Of a stretch of 64,000 nucleotides of DNA, positions 16,487 through 24,429 are shown one piece after another. The position numbers and the translations under genes are program-made. The notes under the pieces are model-generated. The model was not told the DNA's origin. It saw nothing but the letters and a program-made list of their open reading frames with translations, and made no database searches. Each line of letters starts with the position of its first letter. Within the stretch, counting starts at the first letter, position 1. Source of the stretch: Methylobacterium sp. J-067 (GTDB lineage: Bacteria > Pseudomonadota > Alphaproteobacteria > Rhizobiales > Beijerinckiaceae); NCBI RefSeq assembly GCF_022829465.1, contig NZ_JAKSXZ010000140.1, forward strand, positions 62,001-126,000. The letters run 5' to 3'.

Positions 16487-18880
16487 CTAGTCGTTCTGCG
16501 TGACGCGGGCCCGGCGGCTGAGCGCCCGCGGGCTCGACTTCTTCGAGGATTTCCCGCGCCCCGACAGACTCGGGTTGGTCATGAAGTATTTGTGAGCGTT
16601 GAAGGGTTCCTCACCGTCCGACGGTTGGATCCGCTCGCAGCCACCCGAGGCCAGTACACGCCAGCTTTGCCTGTTGTCGAGGAGGTTAGCCAGCATGATC
16701 TGGTCCAGCACCTGCTGGTGCACCGTCGGGTTGGTGATCGGCAGCAGGGCCTCCACGCGGCGGTCGAGGTTGCGGCTCATCAGGTCCGCCGACGAGATGT
16801 AGACGATGGCCTTCGGGTGCGGCAGCCCCACGCCGTTGCCGAAGGCGTAGATGCGCCCGTGCTCCAGGAAGCGCCCGACGATCGACTTCACCCGGATCGT
16901 CTCCGACAGGCCGGGGATGCCCGGCCGCAGGCAGCAGATGCCGCGCACCACACAATCGATCTGCACCCCGGCCGCCGAAGCGTCGTACAGCGCGTCGATG
17001 ATCTGCTGGTCCACGAGGGAGTTGCACTTGATCCAGATCGCCGCCGGCCGCCCGGCCTTGGCGTGGGCCACCTCCGCCTCGATGTGTTCGAGCAGGCGGT
17101 TCTTGAGGGTGAGCGGCGAGACGCCCATCCGCTCCAGCTCGGCCGGTTCGGCATAGCCGGTGATGAAATTGAAGATCCGGCTCACGTCCCGCGCGATGGC
17201 CGGGTCGGCGGTGAAGAACGAGAGGTCGGTGTAAACGCGGGCCGTAATCGGGTGATAATTGCCCGTGCCGACATGGCAGTAGGTGACGAGGCGGTCGCCC
17301 TCCCGGCGGACGACCATCGACAGCTTGGCGTGGGTCTTCAACTCGACGAAGCCGAACACGACCTGCGCGCCCGCCTTCTCGAGGTTGCGCGCCCAGCGGA
17401 TGTTCGCCTCCTCATCGAAGCGGGCCTTCAATTCGACCAGAGCCGTGACCGACTTGCCGAGTTCGGCCGCCTCGGCCAGCGCCGCGACGATGGGGGAGTT
17501 CGAGGAGGTACGGTAGAGCGTCTGCTTGATGGCGACGACGTTCGGGTCCCGCGCCGCCTGGGCGAGGAACTGCACCACCGAATCGAACGACTCGTAGGGG
17601 TGGTGGACGATGAAGTCCTTCTGCCGGATCGCGGCGAAGACATCGCCGCCGCTCTCGCGGATCCGCTCCGGGAAGCGCGGCGTGTAGGGCTTGAACTTCA
17701 GGTCCGGCCGGTCGATCCCGACGATCTGCGAGAGTTCGTTGAGGGCGAGCATCCCGTCCACGAGGAAGACGGCGTCCGACGAGATCTCCAACTCGTCCAC
17801 GACGAAGTTGCGCAACTCCTCCGACATGCCCGCCTCGACCTCGATGCGGATCACCACGCCGCGGCGGCGCTGCTTGAGGGCCGATTCGAAGTGCAGGACG
17901 AGGTCTTCCGCCTCTTCCTCGATTTCGAGGTCGGAATCGCGCACCACCCGGAACGCCCCCTGCCCCTTCACGAGGTAGCCGGGGAAGAGCCGGCCGGTGA
18001 ACATCACGATCACCTGCTCGATGGCGATGAAGCGGGCCTGGGAATCGCCCTCCGAGGCCGGCAGGCGCACGAAGCGGTCGAGCAGGCCCGGCATGCGGAT
18101 CAGCGCCCGCAGCACCCGCCCGTCGCGGGGGCGCACCAGCATCAGCGCCAGCGTCGTGCCGAGGTTCGGGATGAACGGGAACGGGTGCGCCGGATCGATG
18201 GCGAGCGGCGTCAGCACCGGGAAGACGTAGGTAAGGAAGTACTCCTCCAGCCACGCCGACTGATCGCCCGTCAGGTCGGCGGGTTCCACGAGGTCGATCT
18301 CGGCATCGTGCAGCATCGCGCGCAATTCGCGCCAGCGCGTCTGCTGGTCGGCGGCGAGGCTCGAAACCTCGGCGCCGATCCGCGACAATTGCTCGGACGG
18401 GCTCAACCCGTCCTGCGACGGCATGGTGATGCCCGCCCGGACCTGATCGTGCAGGCCGGCGACGCGCACCATGAAGAACTCGTCCAGATTGTTGGCCGAG
18501 ATCGACAGGAAGCGAAGCTGTTCCAGCAGCGGATGGTTGGTGTTCGACGCCTCTTCCAGCACCCGCCGGTTGAACTGCAGCCAGGAGAGCTCGCGGTTGA
18601 CGAACCGCTCCGGCGCGTGGCGCAGGCTGCGCCCGGCCTCGACCACGGGATCTCGCGCGGGGCCGGTAACGGGGGCGACGGGCTCAGGCGTTGCCGGGGA
18701 GGTCGGCCATTCCTCGTTGGCGTCGGACTCCGGCGTCGAGCCCTTCGCGGGTGGGGTGCCCATGGTGCGGCGGGGCGCAGCCGGGCGCCGTGCGGCCGGA
18801 GGCCGGGCCGCCGGAGCGGCCGATCCTTCCGCCTGATCCCCTTTATCCTTGCGGTCGAGGGGCTTGGGCGTCGATTCCAT
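16487..18880 (-). CDS. ppk1: polyphosphate kinase 1
   Basis: PPK1 reversibly makes polyphosphate from ATP. The 797-residue protein has the usual core starting at RFVNRELSWLQFNRRV (~residue 92), and the autophosphorylated-histidine segment YCHVGTGNYHP near residue 545. The C-terminal repeat region contains SSADLMSRNLDRRVE. The first ~90 residues are Pro/Ala-rich and disordered, an extension over the E. coli enzyme (about 690 residues). It sits between hdaA and ppx, the common alphaproteobacterial order. Confidence 0.96.
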   Translation of the reverse strand: MESTPKPLDRKDKGDQAEGSAAPAARPPAARRPAAPRRTMGTPPAKGSTPESDANEEWPTSPATPEPVAPVTGPARDPVVEAGRSLRHAPERFVNRELSWLQFNRRVLEEASNTNHPLLEQLRFLSISANNLDEFFMVRVAGLHDQVRAGITMPSQDGLSPSEQLSRIGAEVSSLAADQQTRWRELRAMLHDAEIDLVEPADLTGDQSAWLEEYFLTYVFPVLTPLAIDPAHPFPFIPNLGTTLALMLVRPRDGRVLRALIRMPGLLDRFVRLPASEGDSQARFIAIEQVIVMFTGRLFPGYLVKGQGAFRVVRDSDLEIEEEAEDLVLHFESALKQRRRGVVIRIEVEAGMSEELRNFVVDELEISSDAVFLVDGMLALNELSQIVGIDRPDLKFKPYTPRFPERIRESGGDVFAAIRQKDFIVHHPYESFDSVVQFLAQAARDPNVVAIKQTLYRTSSNSPIVAALAEAAELGKSVTALVELKARFDEEANIRWARNLEKAGAQVVFGFVELKTHAKLSMVVRREGDRLVTYCHVGTGNYHPITARVYTDLSFFTADPAIARDVSRIFNFITGYAEPAELERMGVSPLTLKNRLLEHIEAEVAHAKAGRPAAIWIKCNSLVDQQIIDALYDASAAGVQIDCVVRGICCLRPGIPGLSETIRVKSIVGRFLEHGRIYAFGNGVGLPHPKAIVYISSADLMSRNLDRRVEALLPITNPTVHQQVLDQIMLANLLDNRQSWRVLASGGCERIQPSDGEEPFNAHKYFMTNPSLSGRGKSSKKSSPRALSRRARVTQND

Positions 18881-18972
18881 CGGCTGGTCCCGCTTTCCCG
18901 TGTTGTGATCGTTCGGCGCCCCTTACCACCCGACCATCGCCGCCGTCACGACAGTTCGATGACAGTGCCGAT

Positions 18973-19686
18973 TCAGGGCTCGGCATCCCCCGAACTCTCA
19001 TCGAGCCCCATCCGGCGCAGCACCGCCACGGCCAGCGGCCGGCTGATCCGCCGTCCGCGACCGAGGGCGTCGCGGTCGAGTTCGGCCACCACGTCCCGCG
19101 CCCGGCCGAGGGAGCGGTCGATGCGCAGGGCTACCGCTTCGATCACTCCAAGGTCCACGATCAGTTGGCGGTCCACGAAGAGCTTCACAAGGACGGCCCG
19201 CAGCAACGCATCGTCGGGCGCCTCGATGGCTGCGCCGGGCGCGAGCCGCAGGCGCGAGCGCAGGTCGGCGGTGGCGAGGCCGAGCGCGTCGATGGGCTTC
19301 GCGCTGGTGAGCAGCACCGGGCTCCCCCGCTCGCGGGCGAGGTTCAGCAGGTGGAACAGAGAGGCCTCGTCGCGGCCCTCCGGCCGGTCGATGTCCTCGA
19401 CCACGAGGGCGCCGTTCGAGGCGAGGTGCTGGACGCGATCATGCGTCACCGCCATGGCGGTCACGGTCCAGGCGTGGGCGCGTTCGGCCCAGATCGCCGC
19501 GAGGTGGCTCTTGCCGCTCCCCGCCGGGCCGGTGAGCACCAGCACCCGGTCGGGCCAGTTGGGCCACGCCTCGATCAGCCCGTAGGCGGCTTCGTTGGCA
19601 TCGCCCACCAAGAAATCCTCGCGGCCGTAGCGGGGATCGAAGGGCAGGTCGAAGGTGAGTTGCCGGGGCGGAGCGTCGTTTGCCAT
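18973..19686 (-). CDS. hdaA: HdaA-type DnaA-related ATPase regulator
   Basis: The protein (237 residues) is a short AAA+ protein homologous to DnaA domain III. Walker A is TGPAGSGKSHL near residue 55 and the Walker B region is ALVVEDIDRP. It begins with a clamp-binding-like motif (RQLTFDLPF), as expected of Hda proteins that join the beta clamp and stimulate ATP hydrolysis by DnaA. There is no DNA-binding domain IV. MANDAPPRQ is taken as the start; three codons upstream are also open. It is divergent from purM and upstream of ppk on the same strand, 92 nt away. Confidence 0.9.
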   Translation of the reverse strand: MANDAPPRQLTFDLPFDPRYGREDFLVGDANEAAYGLIEAWPNWPDRVLVLTGPAGSGKSHLAAIWAERAHAWTVTAMAVTHDRVQHLASNGALVVEDIDRPEGRDEASLFHLLNLARERGSPVLLTSAKPIDALGLATADLRSRLRLAPGAAIEAPDDALLRAVLVKLFVDRQLIVDLGVIEAVALRIDRSLGRARDVVAELDRDALGRGRRISRPLAVAVLRRMGLDESSGDAEP

Positions 19687-19790
19687 GTGGCCCAAGGGTC
19701 GGCAGTCGGCCCCCTCAGGTCAAGACCGACTCGCGCGATGGCGCCTGACCCGCTAAGGCGGTGCCGCAATCAGTTCGGGATGGCGCTGGC

Positions 19791-20855
19791 ATGACGGCGG
19801 ACGGGAAAGGCCTCACCTACGCGCAGGCGGGCGTCGATATCGACGCCGGCAATGCCATGGTGGAGACGATCAAGCCTCTGGTTCGCTCGACCCGGCGGCC
19901 GGGCGCGGATGCGGAGATCGGCGGCTTCGGCGGCCTGTTCGACCTGAAGGCGGCGGGTTTTCGCGATCCGATCCTCGTCGCGGCCAACGACGGCGTCGGC
20001 ACCAAGGTCAAGATCGCCATCGAGACCGCTAAGCACGACACGATCGGCATCGACCTCGTGGCGATGTGCGTGAACGACCTGATCGTGCAGGGCGCCGAGC
20101 CGCTGTTCTTCCTCGACTATTACGCCACCGGAAAGCTCGTGCCGGGCGTCGGCGCCGACATCGTGCGCGGCATCGCCGAGGGGTGCCGGCAGGCGGGCTG
20201 CGCGTTGATCGGCGGTGAGACCGCCGAGATGCCGGGCCTCTACGACGGGTCCGATTACGACCTTGCCGGCTTCTCCGTGGGCGCCGCCGAGCGCGGCACC
20301 CTGCTGCCGAAGCCCGGCATCGCCGCCGGCGACGTGGTGCTCGGCCTGCCCTCCTCGGGCGTGCATTCGAACGGCTATTCGCTCGTTCGCCGGATCGTGG
20401 CCCGCACCGGCCTCGGCTGGGACGCGCCCGCGCCGTTCGATTCCGCGCGCAGCCTCGGGGAGGCGCTGCTGGAGCCGACGAAGATCTACGTGAAGCCCCT
20501 GCTGGCGGCGCTGCGCGCGACGGACGGCATCAAGGCCCTCGCCCACATCACGGGCGGCGGCTTCCCCGACAACCTGCCCCGCGTGCTGCCGGACGCCATC
20601 GGCATCGAGGTCGATCTCGACGCGCTCACCCCGCCGCCGGTCTTCGGCTGGCTCGCCCGCGAGGGCGGCGTCGCGCAGGCCGAGATGCTGCGCACCTTCA
20701 ATTGCGGGATCGGCATGGTGGTAGTCGCCGCCGCCGGCTCGGAGGATGCGGTGACGAAGGCCCTCACCGAGGCCGGTGAGGCGCCGGTCCGCCTCGGGCG
20801 GATCACGCCGCGCGGCGCCGAGCCCGTGACCTTCACGGGCACGCTCGCCCTGTGA
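19791..20855 (+). CDS. purM: phosphoribosylformylglycinamidine cyclo-ligase (AIR synthetase)
   Basis: PurM (354 residues) closes the imidazole ring in purine synthesis. Family features are the N-terminal LTYAQAGVDIDAGN, the ATP-grasp-like PurM core with AANDGVGTKVKIA, the VNDLIVQGAEPLFFLDYYATG segment, GGETAEMPG and the C-terminal ITGGGFPDNLPR. ATG at 19791 gives the standard N-terminus; ten residues upstream are spurious. It overlaps purN by GTGA. The purM-purN order is conserved in proteobacteria. Confidence 0.97.
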   Translation: MTADGKGLTYAQAGVDIDAGNAMVETIKPLVRSTRRPGADAEIGGFGGLFDLKAAGFRDPILVAANDGVGTKVKIAIETAKHDTIGIDLVAMCVNDLIVQGAEPLFFLDYYATGKLVPGVGADIVRGIAEGCRQAGCALIGGETAEMPGLYDGSDYDLAGFSVGAAERGTLLPKPGIAAGDVVLGLPSSGVHSNGYSLVRRIVARTGLGWDAPAPFDSARSLGEALLEPTKIYVKPLLAALRATDGIKALAHITGGGFPDNLPRVLPDAIGIEVDLDALTPPPVFGWLAREGGVAQAEMLRTFNCGIGMVVVAAAGSEDAVTKALTEAGEAPVRLGRITPRGAEPVTFTGTLAL

Positions 20856-21505
20856 CGGCAGCGGTGAACAGGGTCCGTGTCGCGGTTCTCATCTCCGGGC
20901 GCGGCTCGAACATGGTTGCGCTCGCCGAGGCGGCGCGCGATCCGGCCTTCCCGGCCGAGATCGTCCTCGTCCTGTCGAACGATCCGCAAGCCGAGGGCTT
21001 GGCCCGCGCCGCCGCCCTCGGCATCCCGACGAAGGCCATCGATCACCGGGCCTATCCCGACCGGGCGAGCTTCGACGCGACCATCGACGCGGCGCTGCGG
21101 GAAGCGGGCACCGAGCTTGTCTGCCTCGCCGGCTTCATGCGGATCCTGACCGACGGGTTCGTGGAAGGCTGGGCGGGCCGGATGATCAACATCCACCCGT
21201 CCCTGCTGCCGCTATTCAAGGGCACGCACACCCATGCGCAGGCCCTGGCCGCCGGAGTGCGGCTGCACGGCTGCACGGTGCATTTCGTGGTGCCGGAACT
21301 CGATGCCGGCCCCATCGTCGCCCAGGCGGCGGTGCCGGTGCGGCAGGGCGACGACCCGGACAGCCTCGCCGCGCGGGTCATCGTGCAGGAGCGTCGGCTC
21401 TACCCGGCGGCGCTCGCCCTCGTCGCGGGCGGACGGGCGCGCCTCGACGGCGGGCGCGTCGTGATCGACGACGCGCCGCCGGATGGCGTGCTGTTCAGCC
21501 TCTAG
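20852..21505 (+). CDS. purN: phosphoribosylglycinamide formyltransferase
   Basis: PurN (217 residues) moves a formyl group from 10-formyl-tetrahydrofolate to GAR. The phosphate loop is ISGRGSNM near residue 13; the active-site region contains FMRILTDGF, NIHPSLLPLFKGTHTHAQA with the catalytic Asn/His, and VPELDAGPIV. GTG start overlaps the purM stop. In a methylotroph the formyl-folate donor is also tied to C1 assimilation. Confidence 0.96.
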   Translation: MTAAVNRVRVAVLISGRGSNMVALAEAARDPAFPAEIVLVLSNDPQAEGLARAAALGIPTKAIDHRAYPDRASFDATIDAALREAGTELVCLAGFMRILTDGFVEGWAGRMINIHPSLLPLFKGTHTHAQALAAGVRLHGCTVHFVVPELDAGPIVAQAAVPVRQGDDPDSLAARVIVQERRLYPAALALVAGGRARLDGGRVVIDDAPPDGVLFSL

Positions 21506-21511
21506 CGTGGA

Positions 21512-21874
21512 TCAGACCGGGCGCTGCAGCTTGCAGGCGTCGAGGGCCGAGAGGGCCTTGGCGCGGGCGCTGTCGTTGAAGTAGCCGGTGACGCGGTAGG
21601 CGTCGAGCTCGGACTCATCGAGGCTGCGCAGGGTCTGCTTGGCGTAGCAACCGCAGGGGCGGTCGAGCGACGCCTCGGGGGCGCTGGTCATGCGGGCTTG
21701 CACGACGGCGCAGGCGTGGCGCACGCGGCCTTCGAGGTTGGCCTTGGTCGCGGTCTTGAGCGCCGGGTCAGGCTGGTACTGCTCGAACGGGGCCGACGAG
21801 CCGCTGGCAAGGGCGGCGGTGGCGCCGAGGGCGAGGAGGCCGGTCGCGGCCAGCAGGCGGAGGCGGGTCGTCAT
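21512..21874 (-). CDS. exported hypothetical protein (120 aa)
   Basis: It has a clear signal peptide (MTTRLRLLAATGLLALGATAALA), so the mature ~95-residue protein is periplasmic. Three cysteines (HACAVV, RPCGCYA) plus one near the end (LDACKLQ) could form disulfides. I do not recognise a named family. It is convergent with purN (6 nt) and lies downstream of ndk on the same strand, 160 nt away. Confidence 0.75.
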   Translation of the reverse strand: MTTRLRLLAATGLLALGATAALASGSSAPFEQYQPDPALKTATKANLEGRVRHACAVVQARMTSAPEASLDRPCGCYAKQTLRSLDESELDAYRVTGYFNDSARAKALSALDACKLQRPV

Positions 21875-22036
21875 CGTATCGTGGTCCCAGGGCTCGGGGT
21901 GTTCTACCGAGTTCCCTGGTCGCCCCCGGACTCCGCGCCGTCAATGACGGGGCGGACACACCTTCCGGTCATCATGCCCACGAGGCGTTCCCGGAAGGAG
22001 CCGGCCGGGCTGTGTGCCCCGCCGGCCACCGTCACC

Positions 22037-22459
22037 TTACTTGGTGAGGTCCGAATCCTGGAAGAACTGCGCGATCTCGAGCTTGGCGTTCTCGGCGCTG
22101 TCCGAACCGTGGACGGTGTTCTCGCCAACCGACTCGGCGAACTGCTTGCGGATGGTGCCCTCGGCGGCCTGGGCCGGGTTCGTGGCACCCATCACCTCAC
22201 GGTACTTGGCGACGGCGTTCTCGCCTTCGAGAACCTGCACGACCACCGGGCCGGAGGTCATGAACTCCACGAGTTCGCCGAAGAACGGACGCTCCTTGTG
22301 GACCTCGTAGAACTTTTCGGCCTGGGCCTTGGTCATCTGGATGCGGCGCTGGCCGACGATGCGGAGGCCCGCGCCCTCGATCACGGCGTTTACGGCGCCG
22401 GTGATGTTGCGGCGGGTCGCATCGGGCTTGAGGATCGAGAAGGTGCGCTCGGTGGCCAT
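22037..22459 (-). CDS. ndk: nucleoside-diphosphate kinase
   Basis: Ndk (140 residues) balances NTP and dNTP pools by a phosphohistidine ping-pong mechanism. The catalytic His lies in NTVHGSDSAENA near residue 120. The N-terminal TFSILKPDATRRN and the Kpn-loop region (ATNPAQAAEGTIRKQFA) are as in the family. No close operon partner is evident. Confidence 0.97.
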   Translation of the reverse strand: MATERTFSILKPDATRRNITGAVNAVIEGAGLRIVGQRRIQMTKAQAEKFYEVHKERPFFGELVEFMTSGPVVVQVLEGENAVAKYREVMGATNPAQAAEGTIRKQFAESVGENTVHGSDSAENAKLEIAQFFQDSDLTK

Positions 22460-22749
22460 GGTCCGTGGTCTTTCTGTCGGGAATTCGGGCGGGAGATCGG
22501 GCGCACGAACCGGGTCCGCATCGCACCGCGGCCAAGGAGCCTTCTGCGAAATCCCCTCTCGCGTGAAATCCCTTGGGCGGCGGGCTTATAGCCCCGCGCA
22601 ACCCCTGCCTCAACCCGCCGGGGCGGAATCGGTAAGCCGGGGAAACGTGGCCTTGCCGCAACACGGCCAAGAATTCGCCCGATTGCGAGGGCTCCATTGC
22701 CGCATCGGGCCTGGCGCAACGCCGGGCCTATCAGAATCCGGAGCTGCCC

Positions 22750-23226
22750 ATGAAGCCGATCCTGCGCATCGCCCTCAGCCCCGCTTTCCTTCTGGCCGGC
22801 CTCGGCGCCGTCCAGGCCGAGACGCCCCGCGATCCCTCCGGCACGTGGCTGACCGGCGACGGCCGCGCCAAGATCCAGATCGACCGCTGCGGCGCGAACG
22901 CGTCCCATGTCTGCGGCAAGGTCGTGTGGCTGAAGGTGCCGACGACGGATACCGGCGCCCCGCGCACCGACATCAAGAACCCTGACCCGAAGAAGCGCGC
23001 CCGCCCCGTGATCGGCCTTCAGCTGATCGAGGGCCTGCGGCCGGAGGACGGCAAGTTCTCGGGCCAGATCTACAACGTCGAGGAGGGCAAGACCTACGAC
23101 GTGAGCGTGGAGCGCGAGAGCGAGTCCGAACTCAGCGTCTCGGGCTGCCTCCTGAAGGTGCTCTGCGGCTCGCAGACCTGGACGCGCGTGCCGGTCGTCA
23201 ACCAGCAGGCGTCGAACAAGAACTGA
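22750..23226 (+). CDS. exported DUF2147 family protein
   Basis: The signal peptide (MKPILRIALSPAFLLAGLGAVQA) is followed by a beta-rich DUF2147 domain: PSGTWLTGDGRAKIQIDRC, CGKVVWLK, GLQLIEGLRPEDGKFSGQIYNVEEGKTYD and VSGCLLKVLCGSQTWTRV. Cysteines at the same spots in relatives probably form a disulfide. The function is unknown; the fold is calycin-like. It stands alone and converges on a GST-family gene. Confidence 0.88.
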   Translation: MKPILRIALSPAFLLAGLGAVQAETPRDPSGTWLTGDGRAKIQIDRCGANASHVCGKVVWLKVPTTDTGAPRTDIKNPDPKKRARPVIGLQLIEGLRPEDGKFSGQIYNVEEGKTYDVSVERESESELSVSGCLLKVLCGSQTWTRVPVVNQQASNKN

Positions 23227-23230
23227 CCGC

Positions 23231-23866
23231 CTAGATCGCGGCGAGGCCCCGCTGCACGGCGGGCCTCGCCAGCACCCGCTCGAGCCAGCGGGCGACGTTC
23301 GGCAGGGTGCCGATCTCGACACCTTGCTTGAAGTTGAGCTTGGCCCACGTCACCGTCGCGATGTCGGCGATGGAGAACTGGTCGGCGATGTACTCTCGGC
23401 CTTCGAGCCGCCGTTCCAGCACGCCGTAGAGCCGCTTGGCCTCGGCGGTGAAGCGCTCGATGGCGTAGGGCACCTTTTCCGGCGCGTAGATGGTGAAATG
23501 GTGCGTCTGGCCGAGCATCGGCCCGAACCCCGCCACCTGCCAGAACAGCCACTCGTCCACCGCGACCCGCGCGCGCTCGTCGGCCGGGTAGAGCTTCCCG
23601 GTCTTGCGCCCGAGATACTGCAGGATCGCCCCCGATTCGAAGACGGTGATCGGCTGGCCGCCGGGGCCTTCGGGATCGACGATGGCCGGGATCTTGTTGT
23701 TGGGTGAGATCGCCAGGAAGTCGGGCGCGAACTGCTCGTTCTTCGCGATGTTCACGGGCACGATCCGATAGGGGAGTTCGCACTCCTCCAGCATGATCGG
23801 AACCTTCCAGCCGTTCGGCGTGCTCCACGTGTGCACGTCGATCGGCCGGGCGTTGACCGCTGCCAT
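23231..23866 (-). CDS. glutathione S-transferase family protein (YfcG/Ure2p-like)
   Basis: The protein has 211 residues: an N-terminal thioredoxin-like domain (IDVHTWSTPNGWKVPIMLEECELPY) and a C-terminal helical domain. TWSTPNGWKV and SPNNKIPAIVDPEG match the YfcG/YghU group, which has glutathione disulfide-bond reductase activity. Thr/Asn near residue 11-15 take the place of the usual catalytic Tyr/Ser. MAAVNARPIDVH is preferred as start over a codon 21 nt upstream. Confidence 0.9.
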   Translation of the reverse strand: MAAVNARPIDVHTWSTPNGWKVPIMLEECELPYRIVPVNIAKNEQFAPDFLAISPNNKIPAIVDPEGPGGQPITVFESGAILQYLGRKTGKLYPADERARVAVDEWLFWQVAGFGPMLGQTHHFTIYAPEKVPYAIERFTAEAKRLYGVLERRLEGREYIADQFSIADIATVTWAKLNFKQGVEIGTLPNVARWLERVLARPAVQRGLAAI

Positions 23867-24077
23867 CAATCGCTTCCCTTCAGGCAATCCCGGACGGACC
23901 CTGTGCGGTTGCGAATGAAGACGATTTTGCCCCGCCGCTCAAGCCACACGCCCAGATTGTCTCACGCCTTCGTGAGAGGACGATCCTGTGCGCAACGCCG
24001 GTTCGCGCTCGACCGGCGGCCGGTCTCCATGCCCCGTTTCCGTCGCCGCCCGTGTCGGCGGTGACCAGGACGCTACG

Positions 24078-24344
24078 ATGAACGACCGTCTGTTCAGGGC
24101 TGCGTGTCTCGCCCTGTCCCTCGCCGCCGCCCCGGCGGCTTTCGCCAAGGAGCCCGCCCCCGCCGAGACCGCGCCGTCCGCCAAGACGCCGAGCGCCGGG
24201 CAAGCCGCCGCCCGCGAGCGGCAGAAGACCTGCGGCACCGAATGGCGCGCCCTCACCGACGCCCAGAAGGCGACCGAGGGGCCGAAGTGGCCGCAATTCT
24301 GGAGCAAGTGCAACAAGCGGCTGAAGGGTCACGACAAGGCCTGA
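24078..24344 (+). CDS. exported small protein with paired cysteines (88 aa)
   Basis: The signal peptide (MNDRLFRAACLALSLAAAPAAFA) is followed by a Pro/Ala/Glu linker and a small C-terminal segment, RERQKTCGTEWRAL...KWPQFWSKCNKRLKG. Two spaced cysteines there suggest a disulfide-linked helical hairpin, similar in style to PsiF repeats but too weak to name. ATG at 24078 gives the signal peptide; an in-frame codon 90 nt upstream does not. It precedes the FUSC efflux operon by 85 nt on the same strand. Confidence 0.72.
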   Translation: MNDRLFRAACLALSLAAAPAAFAKEPAPAETAPSAKTPSAGQAAARERQKTCGTEWRALTDAQKATEGPKWPQFWSKCNKRLKGHDKA

Positions 24345-24429
24345 CCGGCTGCGGCGGCGCGGCGTTGAAACTCCGGTGACTGCGCGCGCGTTGACGCCTG
24401 CTTAACGGCTCAGCCTGGAGTGTGGGACG

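Noticed and set aside
16469..19585. A 1038-codon open frame on the plus strand over ppk and hdaA
   Set aside because: It is an antisense shadow of strongly supported genes; its sequence is Arg/His-rich and low in similarity to any family.
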